Positions 7,172 through 14,994 of a stretch of 29,330 nt of DNA are shown here, piece by piece. Source of the DNA: UBA3871 sp041797745 (GTDB lineage: Bacteria; Bacillota; Clostridia; Peptostreptococcales; Anaerovoracaceae); contig JBHBZU010000012.1 of assembly GCA_041797745.1 (NCBI GenBank), positions 1 through 29,330 on the forward strand, in the 5' to 3' direction. Within the stretch, counting starts at the first letter, position 1, and each line of letters opens with the position of its first letter. The position numbers were made by a program, and so were the translations under genes. The notes under the pieces are model-generated. The model did no database searches, was not told where the DNA came from, and saw only the letters and a list, made by a program, of their open reading frames with translations.

Positions 7172-8773
7172 TTAGTTTTTACCCGTAAAATTCATGGAAA
7201 ACATAGAAAGCTGTTCCCCATCTTTTCCAAAAAGCAAGGATTCTCTGATACGATTTCTATCTGCTTTTGTAAACAAGGGATATACTCTTTTTGCCTCATC
7301 AAAAATGGCTATATTCCTGATATAATCAGGGTTTGGTTCTCTAAATCCGCTATCCTTTCCAAAATACTTACCCCCACAGGTAAGGAAATATTTAGCTCTT
7401 TTTATGACTACTCCCATCTTAACTAAATCTTCATATCTAACAGCTTTAAATTTCCTCTGCTGTATAATGCGTTTAGCAGAAAGGTATCCTATACCGGGAA
7501 TCCTCATAAGCTTATCTATATTTGCGGTATTAATCTCTATGGGAAAATTTTCAATGTGTCGAAGTGCCCATGTAATCTTAGGATCAAGTTCAAGCTCTAA
7601 ATTTGGATTTTCTTCATCAAGAATCTCATCCGCAGTAAATCCGTAAAATCTAAGAAGCCATTCCGCCTGATAAAGTCTATGTTCTCTGGCAAGAGGAGGT
7701 GCTGCCAAGGGTTCCGGTAGAAGCGGAGATGAGGTCACAGGAATATAAGCGCTGTAATATACACGTTTCATCTTAAATATATTGTATAAATCCGAAGTGG
7801 TATTGAGAATCTGAAAATCGGACTCACCTGCTGCTCCTATAATCATTTGAGTTGTCTGTCCTGCCGGCGCAAACAGCTCCTTTTTCCCGCCTTGACGTAC
7901 CAAAGATTTATTGCAGAGGGAACTGGTCGGAACAATAAAATCTTTACCCTTAATCTGACTATCTGTTTTTGAAGCAGCTAATTTTTCCCCAATGGCATTA
8001 AAAAAAACATCTCCGCCATAAGTTTTCTGTTTGTAAGCCCCAAACTTCTCCTTTCCGCCCTTTTTTTCGCCAATCTTATAAGTTGAATCAATCGACGTTG
8101 AAGAGCTTATATAATGTTCTACGCTGTTTATATCCTGACCTTTAAACATGGTTCCGGCTCCAACCAGTGCCTTATGTTCTATCAAGGTGTTCGTAATCTG
8201 CTTCATGGACGAAAATATGGAACGAGGATTTTTCTGTGGTGCTAAAAGTGCAAGAGTTTCTTGGGTCGGAAGTTCCAAATTTACAGAAAGTCTATCTGCA
8301 TAAAGCCCTATGCGATGTGTAATTTCGGAGCTAACTCCCGGAATAATCTTTGCGTGAATGTAACCGCAAAAGCCTCTATCCTGCCTAAGTATACGCAAAC
8401 ATTCTAAAATACGCTCACCTGTATAGTCCGGAGAAACCTCAACAGCTGAACTCAAAAATAGACCCTCTATGTAGTTTCGCTTGTAAAACTCCATGGTCAA
8501 ATCCGCCAACTCCTCCGGTTCAAAGCTGGCTCTCTCACAATCAGCTGTTCGCCTGTTTACGCAATACTCGCAGTTAAACTGACAATTATTGCTGAAAAGC
8601 ACCTTAAGCAGTGATATGCATCTTCCGTCAGCTGCCCAACTGTGACATATCCCCTCCGGAGCGCTGCTTCCCATTTGACCTGCCTTACCGCTTCGGCTTG
8701 AGCCACTGCTGGAACAGGAAACATCAAACTTTGCGCTGTCTGCCAATATTCTCAATTTTTCGTAAATGTCCAT
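7172..8773 (-). CDS. Radical SAM protein, putative DNA modification/repair (TIGR03916-type)
   Basis: This 533-residue protein has the radical SAM [4Fe-4S] motif CQFNCEYC with cysteines 64, 68 and 71. The N-terminal third forms the SAM-binding half barrel. A helix-hairpin-helix DNA-binding motif lies near residues 410-435 (IDKLMRIPGIGYLSAKRI). This layout fits the TIGR03916 family, annotated as a putative DNA modification or repair radical SAM protein and linked to DUF4130 proteins and uracil-DNA glycosylase domains. Substrate and reaction are not known. A lysine-rich stretch near residues 235-260 (KIGEKKGGKEKF) interrupts the middle and may be a lineage-specific insert. The ATG has GGAGG ten bases upstream; a TTG three codons earlier is too close. 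It is the first gene of its operon and has its own promoter with a LexA-like site. Confidence 0.9.
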   Translation of the reverse strand: MDIYEKLRILADSAKFDVSCSSSGSSRSGKAGQMGSSAPEGICHSWAADGRCISLLKVLFSNNCQFNCEYCVNRRTADCERASFEPEELADLTMEFYKRNYIEGLFLSSAVEVSPDYTGERILECLRILRQDRGFCGYIHAKIIPGVSSEITHRIGLYADRLSVNLELPTQETLALLAPQKNPRSIFSSMKQITNTLIEHKALVGAGTMFKGQDINSVEHYISSSTSIDSTYKIGEKKGGKEKFGAYKQKTYGGDVFFNAIGEKLAASKTDSQIKGKDFIVPTSSLCNKSLVRQGGKKELFAPAGQTTQMIIGAAGESDFQILNTTSDLYNIFKMKRVYYSAYIPVTSSPLLPEPLAAPPLAREHRLYQAEWLLRFYGFTADEILDEENPNLELELDPKITWALRHIENFPIEINTANIDKLMRIPGIGYLSAKRIIQQRKFKAVRYEDLVKMGVVIKRAKYFLTCGGKYFGKDSGFREPNPDYIRNIAIFDEAKRVYPLFTKADRNRIRESLLFGKDGEQLSMFSMNFTGKN

Positions 8774-8794
8774 AATAAACAAACCTCCAAGCTG

Positions 8795-8823
8795 ATTGTA
8801 TCACAGCTCGAGAGGTTTTTCAA
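8795..8823 (-). promoter_or_regulatory. Sigma-A promoter of the radical SAM/DUF4130 operon
   Basis: On the minus strand TTGAAA (8823-8818) and TACAAT (8800-8795) are separated by exactly 17 bases. The start codon lies about 22 bases after the -10, giving a very short leader that contains GGAGG. The -35 overlaps the LexA-like box. Confidence 0.75.
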
Positions 8824-8834
8824 ACATTTGTTCC
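8821..8834 (-). promoter_or_regulatory. LexA/DinR-like SOS box
   Basis: Minus-strand GGAACAAATGTTTG matches 13 of 14 positions of the Bacillus-type SOS consensus CGAACRNRYGTTYG; only the first base differs. It overlaps the -35 of the radical SAM operon promoter by three bases, which is where a repressor would block RNA polymerase. lexA itself is not in the window, and the site has not been tested by a genome-wide scan. Confidence 0.6.
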
Positions 8835-8959
8835 GAATGTCCGTTCTTTTTATATTATTTTTATAACATTATCGTTTTTATATTATTGTAAGTAATTTCC
8901 TTTAAATATATTGGTTTTATCACTTCAAATACTAAAGTCAAATATTGAAGTCTTGGCGT

Positions 8960-10201
8960 TTATTGCTCATCTAAAGACTCCTGTATATTTCTGAGCCACC
9001 AAGTTAATCGGTTGATAGCGTTTATTCTATGTGCAACGGTATAGGTGTTTTCCTCCCGGTAAAGCAAAATGGAGTTTAAGGTATCGTAAAGATTGTAGCA
9101 AAGATAGTTGACCTTTTCCATAAAAGTCTGCTTATCCATTTGGGCTATTCCGGCCGGCAGTTCTTCAATATCATAGGAGTATTCCATTCCGAATAATTCC
9201 ATTACCTTTTCAGACAGCTTTAATCTGATGATGTTTAAGTGTACTTCAAATCCGAAGTCTTTAGCCTCTGCATACTGTTTTTGTTCAACAATAAACTCTG
9301 CAATGGACTTAAACTGTACATCCAAATCATCCATGCGCATATTCATCGCTTTCCAGTAAAACTTCAACTGTTTAACCGTTTGCTCTATAATATCGCTAAG
9401 CTTCTTCTTGCAAGAGCCCTCCAAAATTTCTTTAGAAATTTGTTTGGAATCTTTCAAAACTACTTCCTTTAGCTTATCTACCCCCTCACCTGTCATTGCT
9501 GATACAGGAAACATCTTTATAGAATCCACACCAATCATCTGACAAATCAGCATTTTACAATAGCCGATATAGGCTTTAAGGTCCTCTTCTTTTACAGTAT
9601 CCGTCTTGTTTACTGCAAAATAAAATTTATCTACATATTCTTTGGTATTTTTAAGAAATTCAATTTCAATCTGATTAATAGGACTGTCTACTGATAACAG
9701 GAAAATAACCCCATCACTTTCTCTGAGATAGTCATAGGCTGTCTGGGTATTGTTTTGGTGATAAGACCCAACTCCCGGTGTATCCACAAAGGTCAGACCA
9801 TCCCTTAAGAAGTCGGAGGGTGCATGGAGTATAACTTCCTCTACCCCAAGTTCGTTGTTGGAATTTTGTTGTTCGCTTACATACTTCGGCATCTCTTCAA
9901 AAGCAATTTCTTTACGAATACCATTTTTAAAACGAACCTCGCACTTCTTTTCCTCGCCATATATAACTTTAGTTACGGCGGAAGTGATGGGCACAATGCC
10001 CACAGGAAAGACTGTTTCTCCTAATATCCTATTTGCAAGGCTGCTCTTGCCTCTTTTGAACTGCCCGATAATAGACACATTTATGTTTCCTGACTCAAGT
10101 CTTTCAAGGAGCTTTGCCACCGCTCTAGCCTGACCTGTACAAGCCTCATCTTTGGACAGTAAATCATAAGTTTGCTTAACCTTTTCAAGAATATCCGTCA
10201 T
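8960..10201 (-). CDS. Dynamin-like GTPase
   Basis: This 413-residue protein is a dynamin-family (Pfam Dynamin_N) GTPase. G1 is GQFKRGKSS at residues 46-54, the G2 threonine lies in PITSAVT, G3 is DTPGVG at 140-145 and G4 is NKTD at 198-201. The remaining 190 residues are mainly helical and rich in charged residues, as expected for a stalk, and no obvious transmembrane segment is present. Bacterial relatives act in membrane fusion, membrane repair or phage defence; the role here is unknown. AAAGGG lies 9 bases before the ATG. At 413 residues it is short for the family. It stands alone, between the radical SAM promoter and the etf operon terminator. I find no clear promoter in the 290-base upstream interval. 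Confidence 0.9.
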   Translation of the reverse strand: MTDILEKVKQTYDLLSKDEACTGQARAVAKLLERLESGNINVSIIGQFKRGKSSLANRILGETVFPVGIVPITSAVTKVIYGEEKKCEVRFKNGIRKEIAFEEMPKYVSEQQNSNNELGVEEVILHAPSDFLRDGLTFVDTPGVGSYHQNNTQTAYDYLRESDGVIFLLSVDSPINQIEIEFLKNTKEYVDKFYFAVNKTDTVKEEDLKAYIGYCKMLICQMIGVDSIKMFPVSAMTGEGVDKLKEVVLKDSKQISKEILEGSCKKKLSDIIEQTVKQLKFYWKAMNMRMDDLDVQFKSIAEFIVEQKQYAEAKDFGFEVHLNIIRLKLSEKVMELFGMEYSYDIEELPAGIAQMDKQTFMEKVNYLCYNLYDTLNSILLYREENTYTVAHRINAINRLTWWLRNIQESLDEQ

Positions 10202-10431
10202 TTTTAATTTCCCTTTCGCTCATATAAATCGTATCTCTTATTTTAACATGCCTATAATCATTTTGCGAGCAATTATTTTCCGAAAAAAGTTTCCCCGTTT
10301 ACAGTGAGTTTTACCAACATTTTTTCTCCTATAAGTCTATAAGCCACACTTTTATCCTATACACCAATTTTACCCTATAAACCCGAATTTCAAAATTAGA
10401 GTTATAGGGGAAAAGTCGCTTGTTTGAAATA

Positions 10432-10457
10432 CAAAACCCGCGGAAAAACCGCGGGTT
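10432..10457 (-). terminator. Intrinsic terminator of the acd-etfB-etfA operon
   Basis: AACCCGCGG at 10435-10443 and CCGCGGGTT at 10449-10457 form a perfect 9-bp GC-rich stem with a five-base loop, 35 bases after the etfA stop codon. On the minus strand the stem runs into TTTTGTATTT. This is the strongest terminator in the window. Confidence 0.9.
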
Positions 10458-10491
10458 ATTATGTATGCTTATATTGAATTTAATTCAGCAA

Positions 10492-11817
10492 TTACTTGTT
10501 TGTAGCGTCAAAGAGAGCTTCAGCGTTGTCCCATTCCTTAATGAGTTCTGGGATAACCTTATAGAGGTCTCCTACGATACCGTAGTCAGCAACTTCGAAG
10601 ATAGGAGCGTCCGGATCCTTGTTGATAGCAACAATTAAATCGGAGTTCTGCATACCAGCGAGATGCTGAATAGCACCGGAGATACCGCATGCAAAGTAGA
10701 TTTCAGGCTTTACTGTTGTACCAGTCTGACCTACCTGATGAGAATGATCAATCCAACCGGCGTCTACGCAAGCACGGGAAGAACCTACAACTCCGCCAAC
10801 TTTGTCAGCAAATTCCTTGATGAGCTTGAAGCCCTCAGGACCGCCAAGACCACGACCACCGGAGCAGATAATTCTAGCATCTGTCAGGGAAACGAGTTCC
10901 TTAGCGGACTTAACGATTTCCTTAACATCTACACGGATATCAGCAGCAGTAACTTCAACCTTACCGTTCTTAATTGTTCCCTTAGCACCCTTAACAGGTT
11001 CCTGCTTCTGCATTACGCCAGGACGAACTGTGGACATCTGAGGTCTTGTGTTAGGACAAACGATTGTAGCCATGAGGTTACCACCGAAAGCCGGACGAGT
11101 CTGCTTGAGTCCTGTGTTGTCATCGTTAGGGTCGAGTGTGGATGTATCAAGAGTTGTATTCTTCTTATTGAAATCAATGTAAGAAGAAACCTTGATGTCC
11201 AGACGAGTACAGTCAGCTGTAAGACCGCAGTTCTTTCTAGCTGCTACACGTGGAGCGAGGTCACGACCGATGTGAGTAGCTCCGAAGAGAATGATTTCAG
11301 GCTTTTCTACGTCAATATTATCGCAGATAGCCTTTGTGTAACCATCTGTAGTATACTTTTCAAGAATCTTGCTTGAGAGTACGAGAGCTTCATCAGCACC
11401 GTATTCGAAGCATTCCTGAGCTAAGTCTGCAACCTTTTCTCCACCGATTAAGAGAGCAACAACCTTGGATGCTTCTCCTCTTACGTCGGAAATTTCCTTA
11501 GCAAGTCTTTTAGCTTCACCGAGTAATTCAAGAGCAACACCCTGAAGCTTTCCTTCTCTCTGCTCTGTGAATACCCAAATATTCTTATAGTCGGCAAAAC
11601 GTGGGTCTACTCCGCCCTTTGTCTTTTCCTTAATAGCACCAACCTTACAAGCAGTTAAGCACTGGTTACAGTTGGAGCACTTAGGGTTTAACTGAGCAAT
11701 CTTGCCGCTCTTGTTCTTAGCTTCGCTGGACTCTACCATATCGAGACCGTCATAAGGGCAAGCCTTAAGGCAAAGTCCGCAGCCAATACATTTATCTTTT
11801 AAAATTTCAACAGCCAT
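10492..11817 (-). CDS. etfA: Electron transfer flavoprotein alpha subunit with N-terminal ferredoxin domain
   Basis: This 441-residue protein is EtfA, longer than the usual 320-340 residues because of an N-terminal 2[4Fe-4S] domain. The first cluster uses C10, C13, C16 and C20; the second uses C47, C50, C53 and C57. The C-terminal FAD domain is intact, with GGRGLGG, the SSRACVDAGWIDHSHQVGQTG block and ACGISGAIQHLAGM. Together with EtfB and the dehydrogenase it should form a complex that couples NADH oxidation, enoyl-CoA reduction and, if bifurcating, ferredoxin reduction. CarE of Acetobacterium woodii has the same kind of extra domain. GGAGG precedes the ATG; the gene follows etfB by 17 bases and is last in the operon. 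Confidence 0.95.
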   Translation of the reverse strand: MAVEILKDKCIGCGLCLKACPYDGLDMVESSEAKNKSGKIAQLNPKCSNCNQCLTACKVGAIKEKTKGGVDPRFADYKNIWVFTEQREGKLQGVALELLGEAKRLAKEISDVRGEASKVVALLIGGEKVADLAQECFEYGADEALVLSSKILEKYTTDGYTKAICDNIDVEKPEIILFGATHIGRDLAPRVAARKNCGLTADCTRLDIKVSSYIDFNKKNTTLDTSTLDPNDDNTGLKQTRPAFGGNLMATIVCPNTRPQMSTVRPGVMQKQEPVKGAKGTIKNGKVEVTAADIRVDVKEIVKSAKELVSLTDARIICSGGRGLGGPEGFKLIKEFADKVGGVVGSSRACVDAGWIDHSHQVGQTGTTVKPEIYFACGISGAIQHLAGMQNSDLIVAINKDPDAPIFEVADYGIVGDLYKVIPELIKEWDNAEALFDATNK

Positions 11818-11834
11818 TTTAAATCCTCCTTATA

Positions 11835-12635
11835 TTAGATTACGTGCTTTCCCTTTAATGCTACGAGTAAGTTCTTAGCAACTTCGTTGTCAGTGTCTCC
11901 TGCTACAGTAACGCCCTTGCCCTTTGGAGCAGGTGTAAATGATCTGTAAACGTTTGTTGGAGAAGCGTTAAGACCTACTGTGTTAAGATCAACCTGAACA
12001 TCAGCAGCAGACCAAACGTTCATAGGATGATCCTTTGCAGCGAAGATTCCAGGAATAGTCATATATCTTGGAGTGTTGAGTTCCTTAATGCAAGTGAGCA
12101 TACAAGGAGTAGCGATGTCGATTACTTCGTAACCGTCTTCTAACTGTCTGTGAACAGTGCACTTCTTCATGTCAGCGGACATTTCAAACTTTTCAACATA
12201 AGTTACCTGTGGTAACTGGAGCTTTTCAGCAATCTGTGGACCTACCTGAGCTGTGTCTCCGTCAATAGCCTGACGACCTGCAAGGATTAAGTCAAAATGA
12301 CCAACCTTGTTGATTGTAGCTTCGATAGCGTTGGATGTAGCCCATGTATCAGAACCACCAACTGCTCTGTCAGAGATAAGTACGCCCTCGTCAGCTCCCA
12401 TAGCGATACATTCCATAAGGAGATCCTTAGCCTGTGGAGGTCCCATGGAAACTACAGTAACCTTAACGTCCTTGAACTTATCTTTAATCTGTAATGCTAA
12501 TTCGAGAGCGTTAGCATCATCTGGGTTGAGAATGCTTGGAACGCCGTCTCTGATAAGAGTTCCTGTCTTAGGGTTGATTTTGATAACGTTAGTATCAGGA
12601 ACCTGCTTTGCACAAACGATAATATTAAATGCCAT
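11835..12635 (-). CDS. etfB: Electron transfer flavoprotein beta subunit
   Basis: This 266-residue protein is EtfB. It opens with MAFNIIVCAKQVPDT, carries VVSMGPPQAKDLL in the nucleotide-binding region, and has AGRQAIDGDTAQVGPQ, which binds the FAD or AMP of the beta subunit. Length fits the family. The SMGPPQA block is also found in EtfB proteins of electron-bifurcating complexes, in which the beta subunit holds the bifurcating FAD and contacts NADH; I regard bifurcation as likely but not shown by sequence alone. AGGAGG lies upstream of the ATG. It is the middle gene between the acyl-CoA dehydrogenase and etfA. Confidence 0.95.
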   Translation of the reverse strand: MAFNIIVCAKQVPDTNVIKINPKTGTLIRDGVPSILNPDDANALELALQIKDKFKDVKVTVVSMGPPQAKDLLMECIAMGADEGVLISDRAVGGSDTWATSNAIEATINKVGHFDLILAGRQAIDGDTAQVGPQIAEKLQLPQVTYVEKFEMSADMKKCTVHRQLEDGYEVIDIATPCMLTCIKELNTPRYMTIPGIFAAKDHPMNVWSAADVQVDLNTVGLNASPTNVYRSFTPAPKGKGVTVAGDTDNEVAKNLLVALKGKHVI

Positions 12636-12654
12636 TATTATGTTCCTCCTATTC

Positions 12655-13794
12655 CTACTTGAAGATGTTAGCAGAGATTACTAACTTCTGAACTTCAGAT
12701 GTACCTTCGTAGATCTCAGTGATCTTAGCATCTCTCATCATTCTTTCTACTGGATAATCCTTAGTGTAACCATAACCGCCGTGGAACTGAACGCACTTAG
12801 TTGTTACATACATTGCTGTTTCAGCAGCATAGAGCTTAGCCATAGCAGCAAATTCACCGTAGTTAGCGTGCTGATCCTTAAAGAATGCAGCTCTGTAGAT
12901 GAGGAGTCTAGCAGCTTCAATTCTTGTCTTCATTTCAGCCATCTCAAATGCAAGAGCCTGCATCTGTGAAAGCTTCTTACCAAACTGCTTTCTAGCCTTC
13001 ATATATTCAACAGTTACGTCGAATGCACCCTGTGCAATACCGAGAGCCTGAGAAGCAATACCGATACGACCACCGTCAAGTGTGGACATAGCTACCTTGA
13101 AGCCCTGACCGATTTCACCAAGGAGTCTATCCTTAGGAATTACACAGTTCTGGAAAATCAATTCTGTTGTGGAAGATGCGCAAATACCCATCTTATCTTC
13201 TGTCTTACCAATGGAGAAGCCCTCGTCACCCTTTTCTACGATGAAAGCAGTGATTCCGTGGTTACCCTTGGACTTATCTGTCATAGCCATTACTACGAAT
13301 ACTTCTGCATATCCGCCGTTAGTAATGAATACCTTGGAACCGTTAAGTACCCAGTGGTCTCCGCAGTCCTCCGCTCTGGTCTGCTGACCGGAAGCGTCTG
13401 TTCCTGCGTTAGGTTCTGTTAAACCAAAAGCACCGATCTTCTTACCGGAAAGTAATTCTGGTAAGTACTTCTGCTTCTGTTCTTCTGTACCATAGTTAAA
13501 GATTGGCCAGCAGCACAGTGATGTGTGCGCTGAGCAAATAACGCCTGTTGAAGCGCAAACTCTGGATAATTCTTCTACTGTGATTGCATAAGAGATGTGG
13601 TCTCCACCTGCTCCACCATACTGTGTAGGGAACGGAATGCCCATGAGTCCGTACTTAGCCATCTTCTCAACTGTTTCTACAGGGAATCTGTGTTCCTTAT
13701 CAATGTCAGCTGCGAGTGGTTCAACTTCATTCTTGGCAAACTCTCTTACCATCTTTCTCACGAATTCTTGTTCTTTAGTGAGCTGAAAGTTCAT
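12655..13794 (-). CDS. Short-chain acyl-CoA dehydrogenase / enoyl-CoA reductase
   Basis: This 379-residue flavoprotein matches the acyl-CoA dehydrogenase family along its whole length. The catalytic base is E363 in IYEGTSEVQ, placed as in butyryl-CoA dehydrogenases. GLTEPNAGTDASG and FITNGGYA bind FAD, and the C-terminal FHGGYGYTKDYPVERMMRDAK block is typical. With EtfBA next to it, it probably works in the reductive direction on a 2-enoyl-CoA such as crotonyl-, acryloyl- or caffeyl-CoA. No thiolase, crotonase or hydroxyacyl-CoA dehydrogenase genes are adjacent, so the substrate cannot be told from context. It is first in the operon, with GGAGG upstream of the ATG and a Rex-like site in the leader. 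Confidence 0.93.
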   Translation of the reverse strand: MNFQLTKEQEFVRKMVREFAKNEVEPLAADIDKEHRFPVETVEKMAKYGLMGIPFPTQYGGAGGDHISYAITVEELSRVCASTGVICSAHTSLCCWPIFNYGTEEQKQKYLPELLSGKKIGAFGLTEPNAGTDASGQQTRAEDCGDHWVLNGSKVFITNGGYAEVFVVMAMTDKSKGNHGITAFIVEKGDEGFSIGKTEDKMGICASSTTELIFQNCVIPKDRLLGEIGQGFKVAMSTLDGGRIGIASQALGIAQGAFDVTVEYMKARKQFGKKLSQMQALAFEMAEMKTRIEAARLLIYRAAFFKDQHANYGEFAAMAKLYAAETAMYVTTKCVQFHGGYGYTKDYPVERMMRDAKITEIYEGTSEVQKLVISANIFK

Positions 13795-13842
13795 GTAAAA
13801 TGCCTCCTTAAATCCAATTTTTAGTTCTTAAATAACTAGATT

Positions 13843-13860
13843 TTGTTAACAATATAACAA
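13843..13860 (-). promoter_or_regulatory. Rex (NADH/NAD redox repressor) operator
   Basis: Minus-strand TTGTTATATTGTTAACAA matches 13 of the 14 fixed positions of the clostridial Rex consensus TTGTTAANNNNTTAACAA. It begins about five bases after the predicted transcription start of the acd-etfB-etfA operon, a usual roadblock position. Rex represses such operons when NADH/NAD is low. The rex gene is outside the window. Confidence 0.75.
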
Positions 13861-13871
13861 CATACAAGACT

Positions 13872-13900
13872 ATTAAACTACTTTTTGTATACTTTTGCAA
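13872..13900 (-). promoter_or_regulatory. Sigma-A promoter of the acd-etfB-etfA operon
   Basis: On the minus strand TTGCAA (13900-13895) and TTTAAT (13877-13872) are spaced by 17 bases. The -10 matches the consensus at five of six positions, the -35 at four. The Rex-like site follows directly. Confidence 0.65.
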
Positions 13901-14034
13901 GGGTTTTTCTTGTAGTTTCACAAAAACTTTGGCTATTTTTTAGGGTTTTAATTCAAACAACAAATTAGTTACAGTTTTTAGCAAATTCGTAATACATTTT
14001 ACGCTTTATTGTCTTAAAACACTAAATTTTCTGT

Positions 14035-14622
14035 CTATTCATCCACAGTGTTGCGTAGCTGCTCCATCAACAAATGCCCCCTATTTTTCAACCATTTTCG
14101 TTCTGCTTTGTAATTTGGACACACCTTTTCCACAAGTTTCCAAAAATCCTGTGAATGATTCATCTCCACCCGATGACAAAGTTCATGAACCACAACATAG
14201 TCTAAAACAGCTTCGGGGCACTTCATTAAAAGACAGTTAAAGTTAAGGTTTCCCTTGGCGGAACAGGAACCCCAAAGAGTTTTTTGAGCTTTTATGGCGA
14301 TTCGCCCTGTCTCAATGCTCTTTCCCGCTGCTATTTCCACTTTTTCGGTATAATATGCAACCTTTTTCGGCAATACCCCAGCCGCCTCTGCTGCAAGCGT
14401 TTTCAACTCTTTAACAGTAATTGCTTCCAAATTTTTAGCTTCCATCTTTGCCAGTTTACGCCTCTCCAAAACTTTTAAAATCCACTTTTCTTTGGACGTT
14501 ACGAATTTATCAATTTGCGACTTTGACATAAAGTAAGGCGCCCTCACTATGAGGTCGCCTCCCGATTTAATTTCAAGTGCCACGGTTCTCCGTCCGGATC
14601 TTATGATTCTATACTTAATCAT
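14035..14622 (-). CDS. YgjP-like metallopeptidase-domain protein (DUF45)
   Basis: This 195-residue protein belongs to the YgjP-like/DUF45 family of predicted zinc metalloproteins. The HELCH motif at residues 146-150 gives the two histidine ligands and the catalytic glutamate E147, with H156 in NHSQDFW as the likely third ligand. TLWGSCSAKGNLNFN, a family hallmark, lies at 115-129. No signal peptide or membrane helix is seen, so it acts in the cytoplasm. Its substrate is unknown; the family has been associated with restriction systems in some genomes but there is none here. CGGAGAG lies upstream of the ATG. It is the last gene of a five-gene run. Confidence 0.88.
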   Translation of the reverse strand: MIKYRIIRSGRRTVALEIKSGGDLIVRAPYFMSKSQIDKFVTSKEKWILKVLERRKLAKMEAKNLEAITVKELKTLAAEAAGVLPKKVAYYTEKVEIAAGKSIETGRIAIKAQKTLWGSCSAKGNLNFNCLLMKCPEAVLDYVVVHELCHRVEMNHSQDFWKLVEKVCPNYKAERKWLKNRGHLLMEQLRNTVDE

Positions 14623-14655
14623 ATATAATCTCTCCGTTAAATAGAGCCTCCCCCT

Positions 14656-14982
14656 TTACTGTTCCGCCACAACAGCGAAAACCACCAAATCCTCTTCTCC
14701 TTTACATGCCATGGAATGTCTATGACCCTTTGGACAGTAATTTACGTTACCCGGTAAAATATTTTCTTCAACCCCGTCTAAAGTGCAGGCAGCTTCCCCT
14801 TGCAAAACATAAATAATTTCGCAGTTAGTCTCGTGAGTATGTTCACCAATACTGTCTCCCGGATGGAGAATCATTTTCATAATCTTAACATCATCGGTTT
14901 CAAACTTGTGCATACCGGTGATTCCCGTACCGCCTTTAAACTCAGGTATCTTTGCTAATTCAATATGGTCAAAATTTATCAT
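14656..14982 (-). CDS. Small cupin-domain protein
   Basis: This 108-residue protein is a single cupin barrel. The first cupin motif is GDSIGEHTHETNCEIIYVLQG, with metal-ligand candidates H48, H50 and E55; the second is GNVNYCPKGHRHSM, with H87. It is probably a metal-binding small-molecule sensor or enzyme; the fold does not reveal the substrate. Two ATGs lie two codons apart. AGGAGG is only two bases from the first and eight from the second, so I start at the second. The Shine-Dalgarno overlaps the stop codon of the YlmH-like gene, so the two are translationally close. Confidence 0.88.
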   Translation of the reverse strand: MINFDHIELAKIPEFKGGTGITGMHKFETDDVKIMKMILHPGDSIGEHTHETNCEIIYVLQGEAACTLDGVEENILPGNVNYCPKGHRHSMACKGEEDLVVFAVVAEQ

Positions 14983-14994
14983 AAACATTGCCTC

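Noticed and set aside
10373..10409. Inverted repeat CCCTATAA / TTATAGGG with a 21-base loop upstream of the dynamin-like gene's promoter region
   Set aside because: Only eight pairs with a long loop in AT-rich DNA; several CTATAA motifs nearby make a chance match likely.
10663..11376. A 237-codon open frame on the plus strand
   Set aside because: It lies wholly antisense to etfA, has a serine/cysteine-rich composition typical of a reverse-strand shadow of a well-expressed gene, and has no ribosome binding site.
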